From HGM11525 sp045649145 (GTDB taxonomy: Bacteria; Bacillota; Clostridia; UBA1381), in contig JAZRPK010000015.1 in assembly GCA_045649145.1 (NCBI GenBank), positions 1-30,924 of the forward strand: a stretch of DNA of 30,924 bases, written 5' to 3'. A model generated the notes under the pieces. The model worked only from the letters and a program-made list of their open reading frames with translations, made no database searches and had not been told where the DNA came from. Below, piece by piece: positions 15,985 through 24,075 of the stretch; position 1 is the first letter of the stretch, and every line of letters starts with the position of its first letter. Both the position numbers and the translations under genes were made by a program.

Positions 15985-16623
15985 TCACTTAATCAGCTTT
16001 GTAAGAAAGCTCTTGCGGTGAATGGGCAGTACGCCGTACTTTAATATAGCGTCGGTGTGTGCCTTTGTGCCGTAGCCCTTGTGGTTTTCAAACCCATATT
16101 CTGGATACTTTAGGGATAATTCTTTAATATAACGGTCCCTTGACACCTTGGCAAGAATTGACGCTGCGGCAACAGATGCACTTTTACTGTCGCCCTTTAC
16201 CATAGTTTCGTGCGGGAGCGACATATTCTTAATCGAATTTCCGTCAATGATACAGTAGTCGGGTGCGATTTTAAGAGAATTTACTGCTCTGTTCATTGCA
16301 AGGTGTGTGGCGTTTAGTATATTTATCTCGTCTATTTCTTCTTCTGTTGCAAAAGCAATCGAGTATGCGACCGCCTTTTCGCAAATTTCGTCAAAGAGCA
16401 GCTCGCGTTTTTTCTCGGAAAGCTTTTTAGAGTCGTCAAGCCCTGCTATAAAGACGCTATCGGGCAGAATTACCGCCGCCGCATAGACAGCTCCTGCAAG
16501 AGGCCCTCTGCCTGCCTCGTCAACTCCTGCAATATGTAAATACCCCTCTTTGATAAGCTCACGCTCACGCTCCAAGAGACCCTCAAAACGAGCTCTTTCC
16601 TCCTCGGGTGTTCTTTTCGGCAT
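15985..16623 (-). CDS. rnhB: Ribonuclease HII
   Basis: RNase HII removes single ribonucleotides and RNA-DNA hybrids from DNA. The 212-residue protein has the catalytic Asp35-Glu36 pair in IAGVDEAGRGPLAG, LDDSKKLSEKKRE, Asp127 in YCIIDGNS, and AAASILAKVSRDRYI with the later conserved Asp. The N-terminal roughly 28 residues form a charged helix before the catalytic domain, common in clostridial versions. AAAGGGGCG precedes the ATG. yraN follows on the same strand. Confidence 0.96.
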   Translation of the reverse strand: MPKRTPEEERARFEGLLERERELIKEGYLHIAGVDEAGRGPLAGAVYAAAVILPDSVFIAGLDDSKKLSEKKRELLFDEICEKAVAYSIAFATEEEIDEINILNATHLAMNRAVNSLKIAPDYCIIDGNSIKNMSLPHETMVKGDSKSASVAAASILAKVSRDRYIKELSLKYPEYGFENHKGYGTKAHTDAILKYGVLPIHRKSFLTKLIK

Positions 16624-16682
16624 TTTTTTCGCCCCTTTGATAATTTTTTCTAAAATAAGTATACCATTTTTTTCTCTGATAT

Positions 16683-16690
16683 GCTATAAT
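16683..16690 (+). promoter_or_regulatory. extended -10 promoter for the DUF4364 operon
   Basis: TGCTATAAT is a perfect extended -10 element with TATAAT at 16685-16690. No good -35 box lies at the right distance, as is common for extended -10 promoters. It is about 45 bp upstream of the start codon. Confidence 0.55.
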
Positions 16691-16735
16691 AAAAATGAAT
16701 AAATATAATTTTTTTATTTTATGGAGGAAAATATA

Positions 16736-17302
16736 ATGATTGCATATACAAGGGAGATATCCGACCCTGTTCTGATACAGTATATTATACTCTTTACAAT
16801 GGCGTCGGCAGACAGGACTCTTACGCATAATCAGCTTACATCGCTGGTGCTTGATAAATGCAATATAAGCTTTACCGATTTTTCTATTGCGCTTGATAAC
16901 CTTATCAATATCGGACTTATGGCACGCTATAAGCCCGAGCCTAATTTGCATATTTACGAGCTTACCGAAAAGGGTAAGGAGGCAAACGGCTTTTTCTATC
17001 GCTCGATACCCATTTATATACGTGAGCAGATTGTGGCATATATTGCGCCCTTTTTCCGTGAGGAAATCAGAAAGAGCAGTACACGTGCGGAGATTATGCC
17101 GATAAACGAACAGGAGTTTATGGTGCAGTGCGGTATATACGATAACCAGACACCGCTTATGGAGCTTAGCTTTTACGCAGGAACACGCAAGATGGCGGCA
17201 CAGATGGTACGTCATTTTAAGGAAAAGCAGGACGAGATATACCAGACAATTCTCTACGCAATGACGCCTGCTGAGGAAAATGCGGAGGGAGAGGAAGAAT
17301 GA
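16736..17302 (+). CDS. DUF4364 family protein (predicted winged-helix)
   Basis: This 188-residue protein matches the DUF4364 pattern common in Clostridia. It starts MIAYTREISDPVLIQYIILFTM, continues with a helix-turn-helix-like region (THNQLTSLVL...FTDFSIALDNLINIGLM) and ELTEKGKEAN, and ends in a second alpha/beta domain and an acidic tail. The winged-helix look suggests DNA binding, but the function is unknown. The start is set at ATG 16736, 8 nt after GGAGG; the ATG at 16721 contains that ribosome site and is rejected. The stop overlaps the next start (ATGA), indicating translational coupling to the methyltransferase. Confidence 0.85.
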   Translation: MIAYTREISDPVLIQYIILFTMASADRTLTHNQLTSLVLDKCNISFTDFSIALDNLINIGLMARYKPEPNLHIYELTEKGKEANGFFYRSIPIYIREQIVAYIAPFFREEIRKSSTRAEIMPINEQEFMVQCGIYDNQTPLMELSFYAGTRKMAAQMVRHFKEKQDEIYQTILYAMTPAEENAEGEEE

Positions 17303-18042
17303 GTTATACTGCTTTTTCCTCAATTTATGACCGCCTGATAGCCGAGGACATAGATTATGGCAGGATTTGCGATTTTATCGAAAATATATTTGCCATAAAG
17401 GGCATTTCGCCTTCAATTGTTGCAGACCTTGCGTGCGGAACGGGCGGTGTAACCATACCTATGTCAAAAAGAGGATATGATATGATAGGTATTGACCGTT
17501 CCCCTGATATGCTTGATATTGCAAGAAGGAAAGAGGGAGCGGACAAGATTTTGTTCCTTAATCAGCCTATTGAAAAGCTTGACCTTTACGGCAGTGTCGG
17601 TGCGGCTTTGTGTATGACCGACGGCTTTAACTACATACTGTCCGACAAGGTTTTGCTAAATGCACTTACAAGACTTCGTACCTGCTTTATGGACAAGGGC
17701 GGTGTACTTGTGTTTGATGTTTCATCCGAGTATAAGCTTAAAAATCTGCACTCTGACAAGACCTTTGTATATGATACCGACGATATGTTTTATGTATGGG
17801 AAAATCGCTATCTTGAAAAGAAAAAGCTATGCGATATGACCATCAATTTCTTCAAAAAAGGGGAAAAAGGATACACGAGAATTTGCGAGAGGCAGCTTCA
17901 GAGAGCAAGAAGTGCGGATGATATAAAAAATCTGCTCTCGGCGGCAGGGTTTGTCAATATCGAATGTTATTCCTCGCCGTCGCTTTCGCCGTTTTGTGAG
18001 GATGCCTTAAGGCTGTGGTTTGCCTGCGAAAATCCGAGATAG
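17299..18042 (+). CDS. Class I SAM-dependent methyltransferase
   Basis: This 247-residue protein has the Rossmann-like SAM-binding core: IVADLACGTGGVTIPMSKRG (motif I), MIGIDRSPDMLDIARRK (motif II acidic residue) and VGAALCMTDGFNYIL (motif IV region). The start MSYTAFSSIYDRLIAEDIDY is the familiar opening of a clostridial small-molecule or tRNA methyltransferase family that often lies next to DUF4364. The substrate cannot be inferred. It overlaps the preceding stop by four bases and is followed by rodA after 14 bp. Confidence 0.88.
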   Translation: MSYTAFSSIYDRLIAEDIDYGRICDFIENIFAIKGISPSIVADLACGTGGVTIPMSKRGYDMIGIDRSPDMLDIARRKEGADKILFLNQPIEKLDLYGSVGAALCMTDGFNYILSDKVLLNALTRLRTCFMDKGGVLVFDVSSEYKLKNLHSDKTFVYDTDDMFYVWENRYLEKKKLCDMTINFFKKGEKGYTRICERQLQRARSADDIKNLLSAAGFVNIECYSSPSLSPFCEDALRLWFACENPR

Positions 18043-18056
18043 AAAAGGAGTGAATT

Positions 18057-19184
18057 TTGAATATGGGTTCACTTGCGTGGCAGCTTAGACGCAAAAGGAG
18101 CGGCTTTGATACGCTGCTTATGTATTTTACAATTTTAGCATCTATGATGGGACTCGTTGCGGTCTATTCCGCAACGCTTTCTTATGGTACAGTTACAAGC
18201 ATCGCCGTTCAAGCGGGTGCGTTTGTGGTCGGAGCTGTGGCTATGGTTATATTAAGCCGTTTTGATTACGAACAATATAACCTTATGGTAATACCGATAT
18301 TTGCAGTCAGTATATTTTTGCTTGTGCTTGTTCTTTTGATCGGAACAGGTGCTGACGAGGTGGGTGCAAAAAGCTGGATACGCTTTGGACCTGTCGGAAT
18401 TCAGCCTGCCGAAATTGCCAAGGTCGGCTTTATTATAACCTTCGGCTACCATCTTTCCAAGAAAGAAAAGACTATCAATAAATTTTCCACACTTTTGAGT
18501 TTAGGTGCGCATCTTCTGGTCTTTCTTGCGCTTATTATGCTGCAACCTGATGCGGGCAGCGCGATGGTGTTCGTGTTTGTTTTTCTGGTGCTATTGTTTA
18601 CAGCGGGACTTTCGCTCAAAATTATAATACCTGCGTTAATATTAGGTGCAGCGTCATTGCCGTTTATATACAAATTTGCTCTTAGCCCTTATCAACAGCA
18701 CAGAATAGAGGTTTTCTTAAACCCCGAGCTTGACCCGCTCGGCAAAGGCTACAATGTAATCCAGTCAAAGATTGCGGTAGGCTCGGGCGGCTTGTTTGGC
18801 AAAGGCTACCTAAACGGAACGCAAAATCAGCTTGGCTTTCTGCCTGCAAAGCATACCGATTTTATCTTCAGCACAATTGCAGAGGAGTTCGGGTTTATCG
18901 GTGCAATTGTGGTGGCAACAGTTCTGATTGTAATTATATCCCGATGCTTTATGGTAGCGGCACGCTCGCAAAATAAATTCGGACGTTTTATTGCAACGGG
19001 TGTGGGTGCGATGCTTCTGTTTCACACGCTTGAAAATATCGGAATGTGCGTAGGACTTATGCCCGTCACGGGAATACCGCTGCCCTTTTTCAGCTACGGC
19101 GGTACGTCGATGCTGACTAATCTTGTTGCAATCGGTCTGGTACTGTCCGTTTCAAAACGAAATAAAGGGAGTATATATCTATGA
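18057..19184 (+). CDS. rodA: Peptidoglycan glycosyltransferase RodA (SEDS family)
   Basis: This 375-residue membrane protein polymerises lipid II with a class B PBP during cell elongation. About ten helices and the SEDS hallmarks are visible: GAKSWIRFGPVGIQPAEIAK, YNVIQSKIAVGSGGLFGKGY, then FLPAKHTDFIFSTIAEEFGF with the catalytic Asp268, and PLPFFSYGGTSML. The sequence between helices resembles RodA more than FtsW or SpoVE. The start is either TTG 18057 (6 nt after AAAGGAG) or ATG 18063 (12 nt after it). No PBP2 or mreBCD gene adjoins. The stop overlaps the following dehydrogenase start. Confidence 0.88.
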   Translation: MNMGSLAWQLRRKRSGFDTLLMYFTILASMMGLVAVYSATLSYGTVTSIAVQAGAFVVGAVAMVILSRFDYEQYNLMVIPIFAVSIFLLVLVLLIGTGADEVGAKSWIRFGPVGIQPAEIAKVGFIITFGYHLSKKEKTINKFSTLLSLGAHLLVFLALIMLQPDAGSAMVFVFVFLVLLFTAGLSLKIIIPALILGAASLPFIYKFALSPYQQHRIEVFLNPELDPLGKGYNVIQSKIAVGSGGLFGKGYLNGTQNQLGFLPAKHTDFIFSTIAEEFGFIGAIVVATVLIVIISRCFMVAARSQNKFGRFIATGVGAMLLFHTLENIGMCVGLMPVTGIPLPFFSYGGTSMLTNLVAIGLVLSVSKRNKGSIYL

Positions 19185-19897
19185 AAACAGCACTTGTAAC
19201 AGGCGCATCAAGGGGTATTGGTGCCGAAATTGCAAGAGCACTTGCAAAAGACGGAATGTTTGTATATGTAAACTACGCTAAAAGCCGACAAAGAGCGGAG
19301 CAGCTTGCACGTGAAATAGGCGGTAAGGCGATTTGTGCCGATGTGTCCTGCGAGGCTGAGGTTGAGGCAATGATGGAAAAAATCAGGGCTGAACGTGGCG
19401 GCGTTGACGTGCTTGTAAACAATGCGGGTATTGCAATGCAAAAGATGCTTTGTGACACTTCTGTCGAGGACTGGGACAGAATTTTCGGGGTAAATATGCG
19501 AGGCGCATATCTGGTAACACGCTGTGCTATGGAGCATATGGTTAAAAATAAATATGGCAGGATTGTCAATATATCGTCAATGTGGGGCGAGGTTGGTGCA
19601 TCGTGCGAGGTGGCATATTCTGCGTCAAAAGCGGCACTTATCGGCTTTACCAAGGCTCTTGCCAAGGAGCTGTCACTTTCGCAAATTACAGTAAACTGCG
19701 TTACTCCGGGCGTAATTGATACCGAAATGAACTCGAATCTTGATGAGGAAGCTTTGGCTGAGCTTACAGACGAAATCCCTTTGGGAAGAATCGGAAACCC
19801 CGCTGAAATTGCGTCGGCTGTGTCCTTTTTGTGCTCAGACAGGTCAAAATACATAACAGGACAAATAATTGGAGTAAATGGCGGTATGATTATCTGA
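19181..19897 (+). CDS. Short-chain dehydrogenase/reductase, FabG-like
   Basis: This 238-residue classical SDR has an NADP(H)-binding TGASRGIG (residues 8-15), VLVNNAGIA near 78-85 and the catalytic set Asn105, Ser133, Tyr146 and Lys150 (S-x12-Y-x3-K). It ends with the FabG-like ITGQIIGVNGGMII. 3-oxoacyl-ACP reductase is plausible, but it is not in a fatty-acid gene cluster, so another keto-reduction is possible. The start overlaps the rodA stop by four bases (ATGA) and AGGGAG lies upstream. No terminator is seen before the next promoter. Confidence 0.88.
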   Translation: MKTALVTGASRGIGAEIARALAKDGMFVYVNYAKSRQRAEQLAREIGGKAICADVSCEAEVEAMMEKIRAERGGVDVLVNNAGIAMQKMLCDTSVEDWDRIFGVNMRGAYLVTRCAMEHMVKNKYGRIVNISSMWGEVGASCEVAYSASKAALIGFTKALAKELSLSQITVNCVTPGVIDTEMNSNLDEEALAELTDEIPLGRIGNPAEIASAVSFLCSDRSKYITGQIIGVNGGMII

Positions 19898-19951
19898 TAG
19901 TCTAATTATGGAGAAAATACTAAAATAAGGTCGAAAAATGGAAAATAATTG

Positions 19952-19980
19952 TTGAAATTGTACGGAGTATATGATATACT
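19952..19980 (+). promoter_or_regulatory. promoter of the NhaC-type antiporter gene
   Basis: TTGAAA (19952-19957), 17 bp, then TATACT (19975-19980), one mismatch in each box. The predicted start near 19987 leaves a leader of about 27 nt to ATG 20014. Confidence 0.7.
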
Positions 19981-20013
19981 CTATTTAACTATAAAATGTT
20001 TGGAGGAAGATAT

Positions 20014-21522
20014 ATGGAAACATTATCACCATTTGTGGGCACTATCTGGTCAATATTGCCACCGATTATCGCTATCGGACTTGCGCTTATTACCAAAGAG
20101 GTGTACTTCTCGCTTTTGCTTGGAATATTTGCAGGCGCAATGTTCTGGACGGGCGGAAATCTTATCCCTGCACTTGAAACTATGTTTGATATTATGGCGG
20201 TCAAGGTTGGGGACAACTTTAACATCGTAATATTCCTTGTGCTTTTGGGTATGCTGGTTGCACTTATGAGTAAATCGGGTGCATCACGTGCGTACGGTGC
20301 ATGGGCAGCAAAGTCAATTAAGAGTAAAAGAGGTGCTTCTTTAGCAACAATTGCTCTGGGATGCCTTATCTTCGTTGACGACTACTTTAACTGCCTTACA
20401 GTCGGCACGGTTATGAGCCCTGTAACAGACAGACATAACATCAAAAGAGCAAAGCTTGCGTACATCATAGACGCAACTGCGGCTCCGGTATGTATCATTG
20501 CCCCCATTTCGTCATGGGCGGCAGCGGTTTCGTCATCTTTGCCTGAGGGTAGTGGTATAGACGGATTTTCGCTGTTCCTGCATACAATACCCTTTAACCT
20601 GTATGCTCTTTTGACAATCCTGATGCTTTTGTTTGTTGCAATCGGTAATTTCGATTTCTCAAAAATGGCAAAATACATAGAAAAGTACGAGAATGAGCCG
20701 GAGCAGCTAACAGGTGCTCAAGAGGTTGTGAATAATGAAAAGGGCAGAGTATTTGACCTTTTAATTCCGATTATCTCGCTTATCGTGCTTTGCGTGCTTG
20801 CAATGCTTTATACAGGCGGATTCTTCTCGGGCGAGGGCATAGGCCTTATAACTGCATTCGGTGATTGCAGCTCGGCACTTTCGCTTGTGCTTGGTGCAAC
20901 AGGTGCTCTTGTAATTACAGCACTTTTGTATCTGCCGCGTAAGGTTATCAAGTTCTCCGAGTTTACATACTCTCTTGCAGAGGGTTGCCGTGCGATGGTT
21001 CCCGCTATTCTCATTCTGACATTTGCTTGGACACTTTCGGGTATCTGTTCGGAAGAATATCTAAACATCGGCTCATTTGTGGGCGGTGTTGTAAGCGAGC
21101 ATACTTCACTTGCATTTATCCTGCCGGCTGCATTCTTTGCAATCAGCCTTGGTCTTGCATTTGCAACAGGTACATCATGGGGTACATTTGCTATCCTTAT
21201 CCCGATTGCTGTTGCGGTGTTTGGTGCAGAAGCATATGATATGCTGGTGCTTTCGGTAGCTGCTACTCTTGCAGGTGCGGTTTGCGGCGACCATATTTCG
21301 CCTATCTCCGATACAACCATTATGTCTTCGACAGGTGCGTGCTGTAACCATATCGACCACGTTTCTACACAGATTCCGTATGCTATGTTAGTTTCGCTTT
21401 GCTGCGTAGTCGGATATATTGTTGCAGGCGTTACTGTAAACGGCTGGATTGGCCTTGCAGTTGGCGCAGTGCTGCTTGTTGCAATATTGGCAGTGCTTAT
21501 GAAAAGAGCTAAAAAAGCATAA
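20014..21522 (+). CDS. NhaC-family Na+/H+ antiporter
   Basis: This 502-residue polytopic protein is of the NhaC/YqkI type, which exchanges Na+ (or organic ions such as malate and lactate) for protons across the membrane. Characteristic segments are the N-terminal PPIIAIGLALITKEVYFSLL, FVDDYFNCLTVGTVMSPV, TSWGTFAILIPIAV and CGDHISPISDTTIMSSTGA. The last two are near-diagnostic for NhaC. About 12 helices are expected. The ATG at 20014 lies 7 nt after GGAGG; the upstream ATG at 19996 contains that ribosome site and lies only about 9 nt after the predicted transcription start. It is probably monocistronic. The ion specificity is not readable. Confidence 0.9.
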   Translation: METLSPFVGTIWSILPPIIAIGLALITKEVYFSLLLGIFAGAMFWTGGNLIPALETMFDIMAVKVGDNFNIVIFLVLLGMLVALMSKSGASRAYGAWAAKSIKSKRGASLATIALGCLIFVDDYFNCLTVGTVMSPVTDRHNIKRAKLAYIIDATAAPVCIIAPISSWAAAVSSSLPEGSGIDGFSLFLHTIPFNLYALLTILMLLFVAIGNFDFSKMAKYIEKYENEPEQLTGAQEVVNNEKGRVFDLLIPIISLIVLCVLAMLYTGGFFSGEGIGLITAFGDCSSALSLVLGATGALVITALLYLPRKVIKFSEFTYSLAEGCRAMVPAILILTFAWTLSGICSEEYLNIGSFVGGVVSEHTSLAFILPAAFFAISLGLAFATGTSWGTFAILIPIAVAVFGAEAYDMLVLSVAATLAGAVCGDHISPISDTTIMSSTGACCNHIDHVSTQIPYAMLVSLCCVVGYIVAGVTVNGWIGLAVGAVLLVAILAVLMKRAKKA

Positions 21523-21536
21523 AAGATTATAAATAG

Positions 21537-21571
21537 AAAAGCTCGTGAGAAAATCTCACGAGCTTTTTTTG
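21537..21571. terminator. Bidirectional terminator between the antiporter gene and hpt
   Basis: AAAAGCTCGTGAG (21537-21549) pairs with CTCACGAGCTTTT (21555-21567) around an AAAAT loop. A further T-run follows, and an A-run on the left serves the leftward transcript. Confidence 0.93.
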
Positions 21572-21578
21572 TGCCTGT

Positions 21579-22115
21579 TTAGCTGTAAACCTTTTCGTCT
21601 AAAACGCCTATGTAAGAAAGATTTCTGTATCTTTCTGCAAAATCCAGACCGTAGCCTACCACAAATTCGTTAGGGATAAGCTTGCCTGTGTAATCGGCTT
21701 CAATTTGAGTCTCACGTCGTTCGGGCTTGTCCAGAAGAGTACAGAGCTTTATGCACTTGGGATTGCGCTTTTCGAGAATTTTCTTAAGCTCGCAAAGAGT
21801 GTTTCCGCTGTCGATAATGTCTTCAATAATAAGAACGTTTAGACCTTCAATATCAATGGCAGTATCAAGCAATACATTAACCTTGCCGCATGACTTTGAA
21901 CTCATTGCATAGCTTGAAACCTTCATAAAATCAATGGTGAGAGGCATATTAAGCTCACGCAGCAGGTCGGATGCGAAGAACATACTGCCCTTTAAGATTA
22001 TAAGTGCGAGAACAGGCTCTCCTGCAAAGTCTTTGTTTATCTTTTCGGCAAGACGGCTGACCGTTGCTGAAATCTCTTCCTTGCTCATAAGGACGTATTT
22101 AATATCCTTGTGCAT
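21579..22115 (-). CDS. hpt: Hypoxanthine (guanine) phosphoribosyltransferase
   Basis: The enzyme salvages hypoxanthine and guanine to IMP and GMP using PRPP. The 178-residue protein carries the PRPP-binding loop VLIIEDIIDSGNTL with Glu98, Asp99 and Asp102. The early LIILKGSMFFASDLLREL forms the loop I region, and FVVGYGLDFAERYRNL is the C-terminal purine-binding segment. ATG 22115 is chosen because AGAAGGGGGA lies 5 nt upstream; the longer frame from a TTG would include this ribosome site. It is downstream of, and probably co-transcribed with, the GATase-like gene. Confidence 0.95.
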   Translation of the reverse strand: MHKDIKYVLMSKEEISATVSRLAEKINKDFAGEPVLALIILKGSMFFASDLLRELNMPLTIDFMKVSSYAMSSKSCGKVNVLLDTAIDIEGLNVLIIEDIIDSGNTLCELKKILEKRNPKCIKLCTLLDKPERRETQIEADYTGKLIPNEFVVGYGLDFAERYRNLSYIGVLDEKVYS

Positions 22116-22129
22116 AAAAATCCCCCTTC

Positions 22130-22663
22130 TCAAACTTTGCTTAACTTTACAAAATTTTCTATAATACCGGCTCCGTCGGGTGTAAGCCCTGACGCAGGGT
22201 GCAGATTGATAGCGAATATATTGCAGCTCATTCCCTGAGAGGTAACGCTCTCAAAAGCCAATATCTCACCTGTTTCGGCACGTGCAATGCAGTCAAGCTC
22301 CGACGGGAGTGTTGCTTCTATAACCGCAATGGGTGTTCCTCTGCAAATCTTTATAACCTTTTCCATGCCGTTGAATATAGCGGAATTGTTATTTGCAATA
22401 GCCCATTCCTGTCTGCCTTCGGCGCACGATTCAACTGTCTCGCATCTTGCGCCTAACGCTTCGGCTACCGCCTGATATCCGCCGAGTATTCCGAGAACGG
22501 GTATATTTATAAGAATAGCAGCCCTGACAGCAGCAACAGCAGCGTCCGAGCAATCACAAACAATCAGCTTTTCCGCCGATTCGATGGCTATGTCATAGGT
22601 AACATCGGGCGTTGCTTCTAAAACAAAGTCATACAGAGCTTTTTCTCCGATAAAAAGTATCAC
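22130..22663 (-). CDS. Class I glutamine amidotransferase-like protein lacking catalytic Cys and Glu
   Basis: This 177-residue protein aligns by eye with TrpG/PabA-type GATase domains. The core PVLGILGGYQAVAEALGA matches the family's PVLGxCLGHQ, but Leu60 replaces the nucleophilic Cys and Tyr63 the following His. The C-terminal INLHPAS keeps the catalytic His155 but has Ala157 in place of Glu. The N-terminal part is shorter than usual. Glutaminase activity is therefore not expected; a binding or regulatory role is possible. The start is GTG 22663, 8 nt after AAAAGGAGG. hpt follows 14 bp downstream. Confidence 0.7.
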   Translation of the reverse strand: MILFIGEKALYDFVLEATPDVTYDIAIESAEKLIVCDCSDAAVAAVRAAILINIPVLGILGGYQAVAEALGARCETVESCAEGRQEWAIANNNSAIFNGMEKVIKICRGTPIAVIEATLPSELDCIARAETGEILAFESVTSQGMSCNIFAINLHPASGLTPDGAGIIENFVKLSKV

Positions 22664-22691
22664 CTTTGGGGCCTCCTTTTACTTTTTTCTC

Positions 22692-22719
22692 TTGAATTTG
22701 CTCGAAAATGTGGTATAAT
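22692..22719 (+). promoter_or_regulatory. promoter of the GT28 glycolipid transferase gene
   Basis: TTGAAT (22692-22697), 16 bp, then TATAAT (22714-22719). The predicted start near 22726 gives a leader of roughly 125 nt. The leader contains an inverted repeat. Confidence 0.6.
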
Positions 22720-22741
22720 ATAGTAGTACACATATATCTGA

Positions 22742-22786
22742 CTTGAGATACAAATGATTATACATCATTTTAAGTTATATTTCAAG
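22742..22786 (+). repeat. Inverted repeat in the leader of the GT28 gene
   Basis: AAATGAT (22752-22758) and ATCATTT (22764-22770) are perfect inverted copies around a 5-base loop. The outer CTTGA (22742-22746) and TCAAG (22782-22786) are also complementary. It could be an RNA hairpin or an operator. It is A/T-rich and has no known family. Confidence 0.4.
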
Positions 22787-22853
22787 AGAAAATTATCATT
22801 TTATCGAAATTTGTCATTGGACAACACTTTTCAAGAAAGAAGTGATACATATA

Positions 22854-23984
22854 ATGAAAGTACTTATTATGTCTGTAAAGGCAGGATACGGACATCATTC
22901 TACTGCTCAGGCGCTCATTGAGTGTCTTAACGAAAGAGGCATTGAAAGTGAAATGCTCGACACCTTTGATTATATCAATTCGATGCTTTGCGAAACGATT
23001 GATAACGGATATCTTTTTTCTACCAAAAATTTTCCTGAGGTTTACGGAAAAACGTATGATTTGCTGGATAAAAGGGTAGAGCCCTATAAACGCTTTTCCC
23101 CGATAAGCGTAATATCAAAGTTGGTATCGCATAGGCTCAGGGACTATATCAGGGAATATGCGCCCGATGTGATTATCGGCACACACAGCTTTGCGTGTAT
23201 GGTAATAACATCTATGAAGGAAAGGGGAGTTATCGACTGTCCGACCATCGGAGTGGTAACCGACTTTACCGTGCATCCCTTCTGGGAAAGCACCGATATG
23301 GACTATTATGTTACTGCCGACTCTCTTCTTAACAACCAGATGAACAAAAAGGGCATACCCAATGAAAAAATTCTTCCGCTGGGTATCCCTATTAAGAGAA
23401 AATTCTTCTACCGCATACCAAAGAAGGAAGCCCGTTCGATGCTTCATATCGATGACCGCAGAACTATACTCATTATGATGGGGTCGATGGGCTTTGGAAA
23501 CCTTGAAAAACAGTTAGAGGCGATAGACACACTTAATATTGATATGCAGGTGCTGTGTGTTTGCGGAAGAAACGAGAAGATGAAGCGTGATATCGAACGT
23601 CACGAATGGAAAAAGAAGATAATCACATACGGATTTGTTGATAATGTAGAGGTTTTGATGGACGCAGCCGATTGTATAATTACAAAACCGGGCGGACTTA
23701 CCACATCGGAGCTTCTTGCAAAACGTCTTCCTGCCATAATTATGAATCCTATTCCCGGTCAGGAGGACAGGAATATGGAATTTTTAGTTAATAACGGTGC
23801 GGCAATAACTGCAACAGAAACCTTTGGCATAGACGAGGCGCTCTTTGAACTCTTTAGCCACAGTTGGAGATTGAGACTTTTGAAATTGTCTGTTTCAAGG
23901 CTGGGAAAACCTAATTCCACAGTTGATTTATGCGATTTTATCGAAAAACTGATAAAAGAGAAAAGGGACACTAAAAATGCGTAA
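22854..23984 (+). CDS. MGDG synthase/UgtP-like glycolipid glycosyltransferase (GT28)
   Basis: This 376-residue GT-B protein resembles monogalactosyldiacylglycerol synthase and the diacylglycerol glucosyltransferase UgtP. The N-terminal VLIMSVKAGYGHHSTAQALIE is the typical lipid-acceptor domain opening. GVVTDFTVHPFW follows, and the C-terminal UDP-sugar domain shows ILIMMGSMGFGNLEKQ and the signature TKPGGLTTSELLAKRLPAI then NPIPGQEDRN. It probably makes membrane glycolipid or a lipid anchor. ATG 22854 is preferred over GTG 22842, which overlaps the GAAGTGAT ribosome site. The gene ends only 7 bp before the -35 box of the BMC operon and has no visible terminator. Confidence 0.87.
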   Translation: MKVLIMSVKAGYGHHSTAQALIECLNERGIESEMLDTFDYINSMLCETIDNGYLFSTKNFPEVYGKTYDLLDKRVEPYKRFSPISVISKLVSHRLRDYIREYAPDVIIGTHSFACMVITSMKERGVIDCPTIGVVTDFTVHPFWESTDMDYYVTADSLLNNQMNKKGIPNEKILPLGIPIKRKFFYRIPKKEARSMLHIDDRRTILIMMGSMGFGNLEKQLEAIDTLNIDMQVLCVCGRNEKMKRDIERHEWKKKIITYGFVDNVEVLMDAADCIITKPGGLTTSELLAKRLPAIIMNPIPGQEDRNMEFLVNNGAAITATETFGIDEALFELFSHSWRLRLLKLSVSRLGKPNSTVDLCDFIEKLIKEKRDTKNA

Positions 23985-23991
23985 ATATCTC

Positions 23992-24020
23992 TTTACAAAT
24001 CTGTGAAAATGAGATATAAT
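23992..24020 (+). promoter_or_regulatory. promoter of the BMC operon
   Basis: TTTACA (23992-23997), 17 bp, then a perfect TATAAT (24015-24020). The predicted start near 24027 gives a leader of about 49 nt before the aldolase ATG. No regulator gene adjoins, and I see no catabolite-control (cre) palindrome. Confidence 0.75.
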
Positions 24021-24057
24021 AAAAACAAAAACAAAGAAAAACAAAAGAAAAACAAAT
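24021..24057 (+). repeat. A/C-rich short direct repeats in the BMC operon leader
   Basis: About four near-copies of AAAAACAAA, two of them separated by AG, fill the initially transcribed region. The + strand has no T across 37 bases, so the leader RNA should be unstructured. Confidence 0.5.
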
Positions 24058-24075
24058 TTTCAGGAGGTATAAATT

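Noticed and set aside
16583..17323. Long minus-strand open frame (246 codons)
   Set aside because: It is antisense to the DUF4364 gene, overlaps rnhB, is rich in Cys, His and Arg as shadow frames are, and has no plausible ribosome site or family motif.
18057..19184. FtsW or SpoVE instead of RodA
   Set aside because: The FGKGYLNGTQNQLGFLPAKHTDFIF stretch fits RodA better, and there are no neighbouring division or murein-precursor genes.
20808..21320. Minus-strand open frame of 170 codons inside the NhaC-type gene
   Set aside because: The composition (Ala, Pro, Ser, Arg rich) reflects the complement of membrane-protein codons; no start context.
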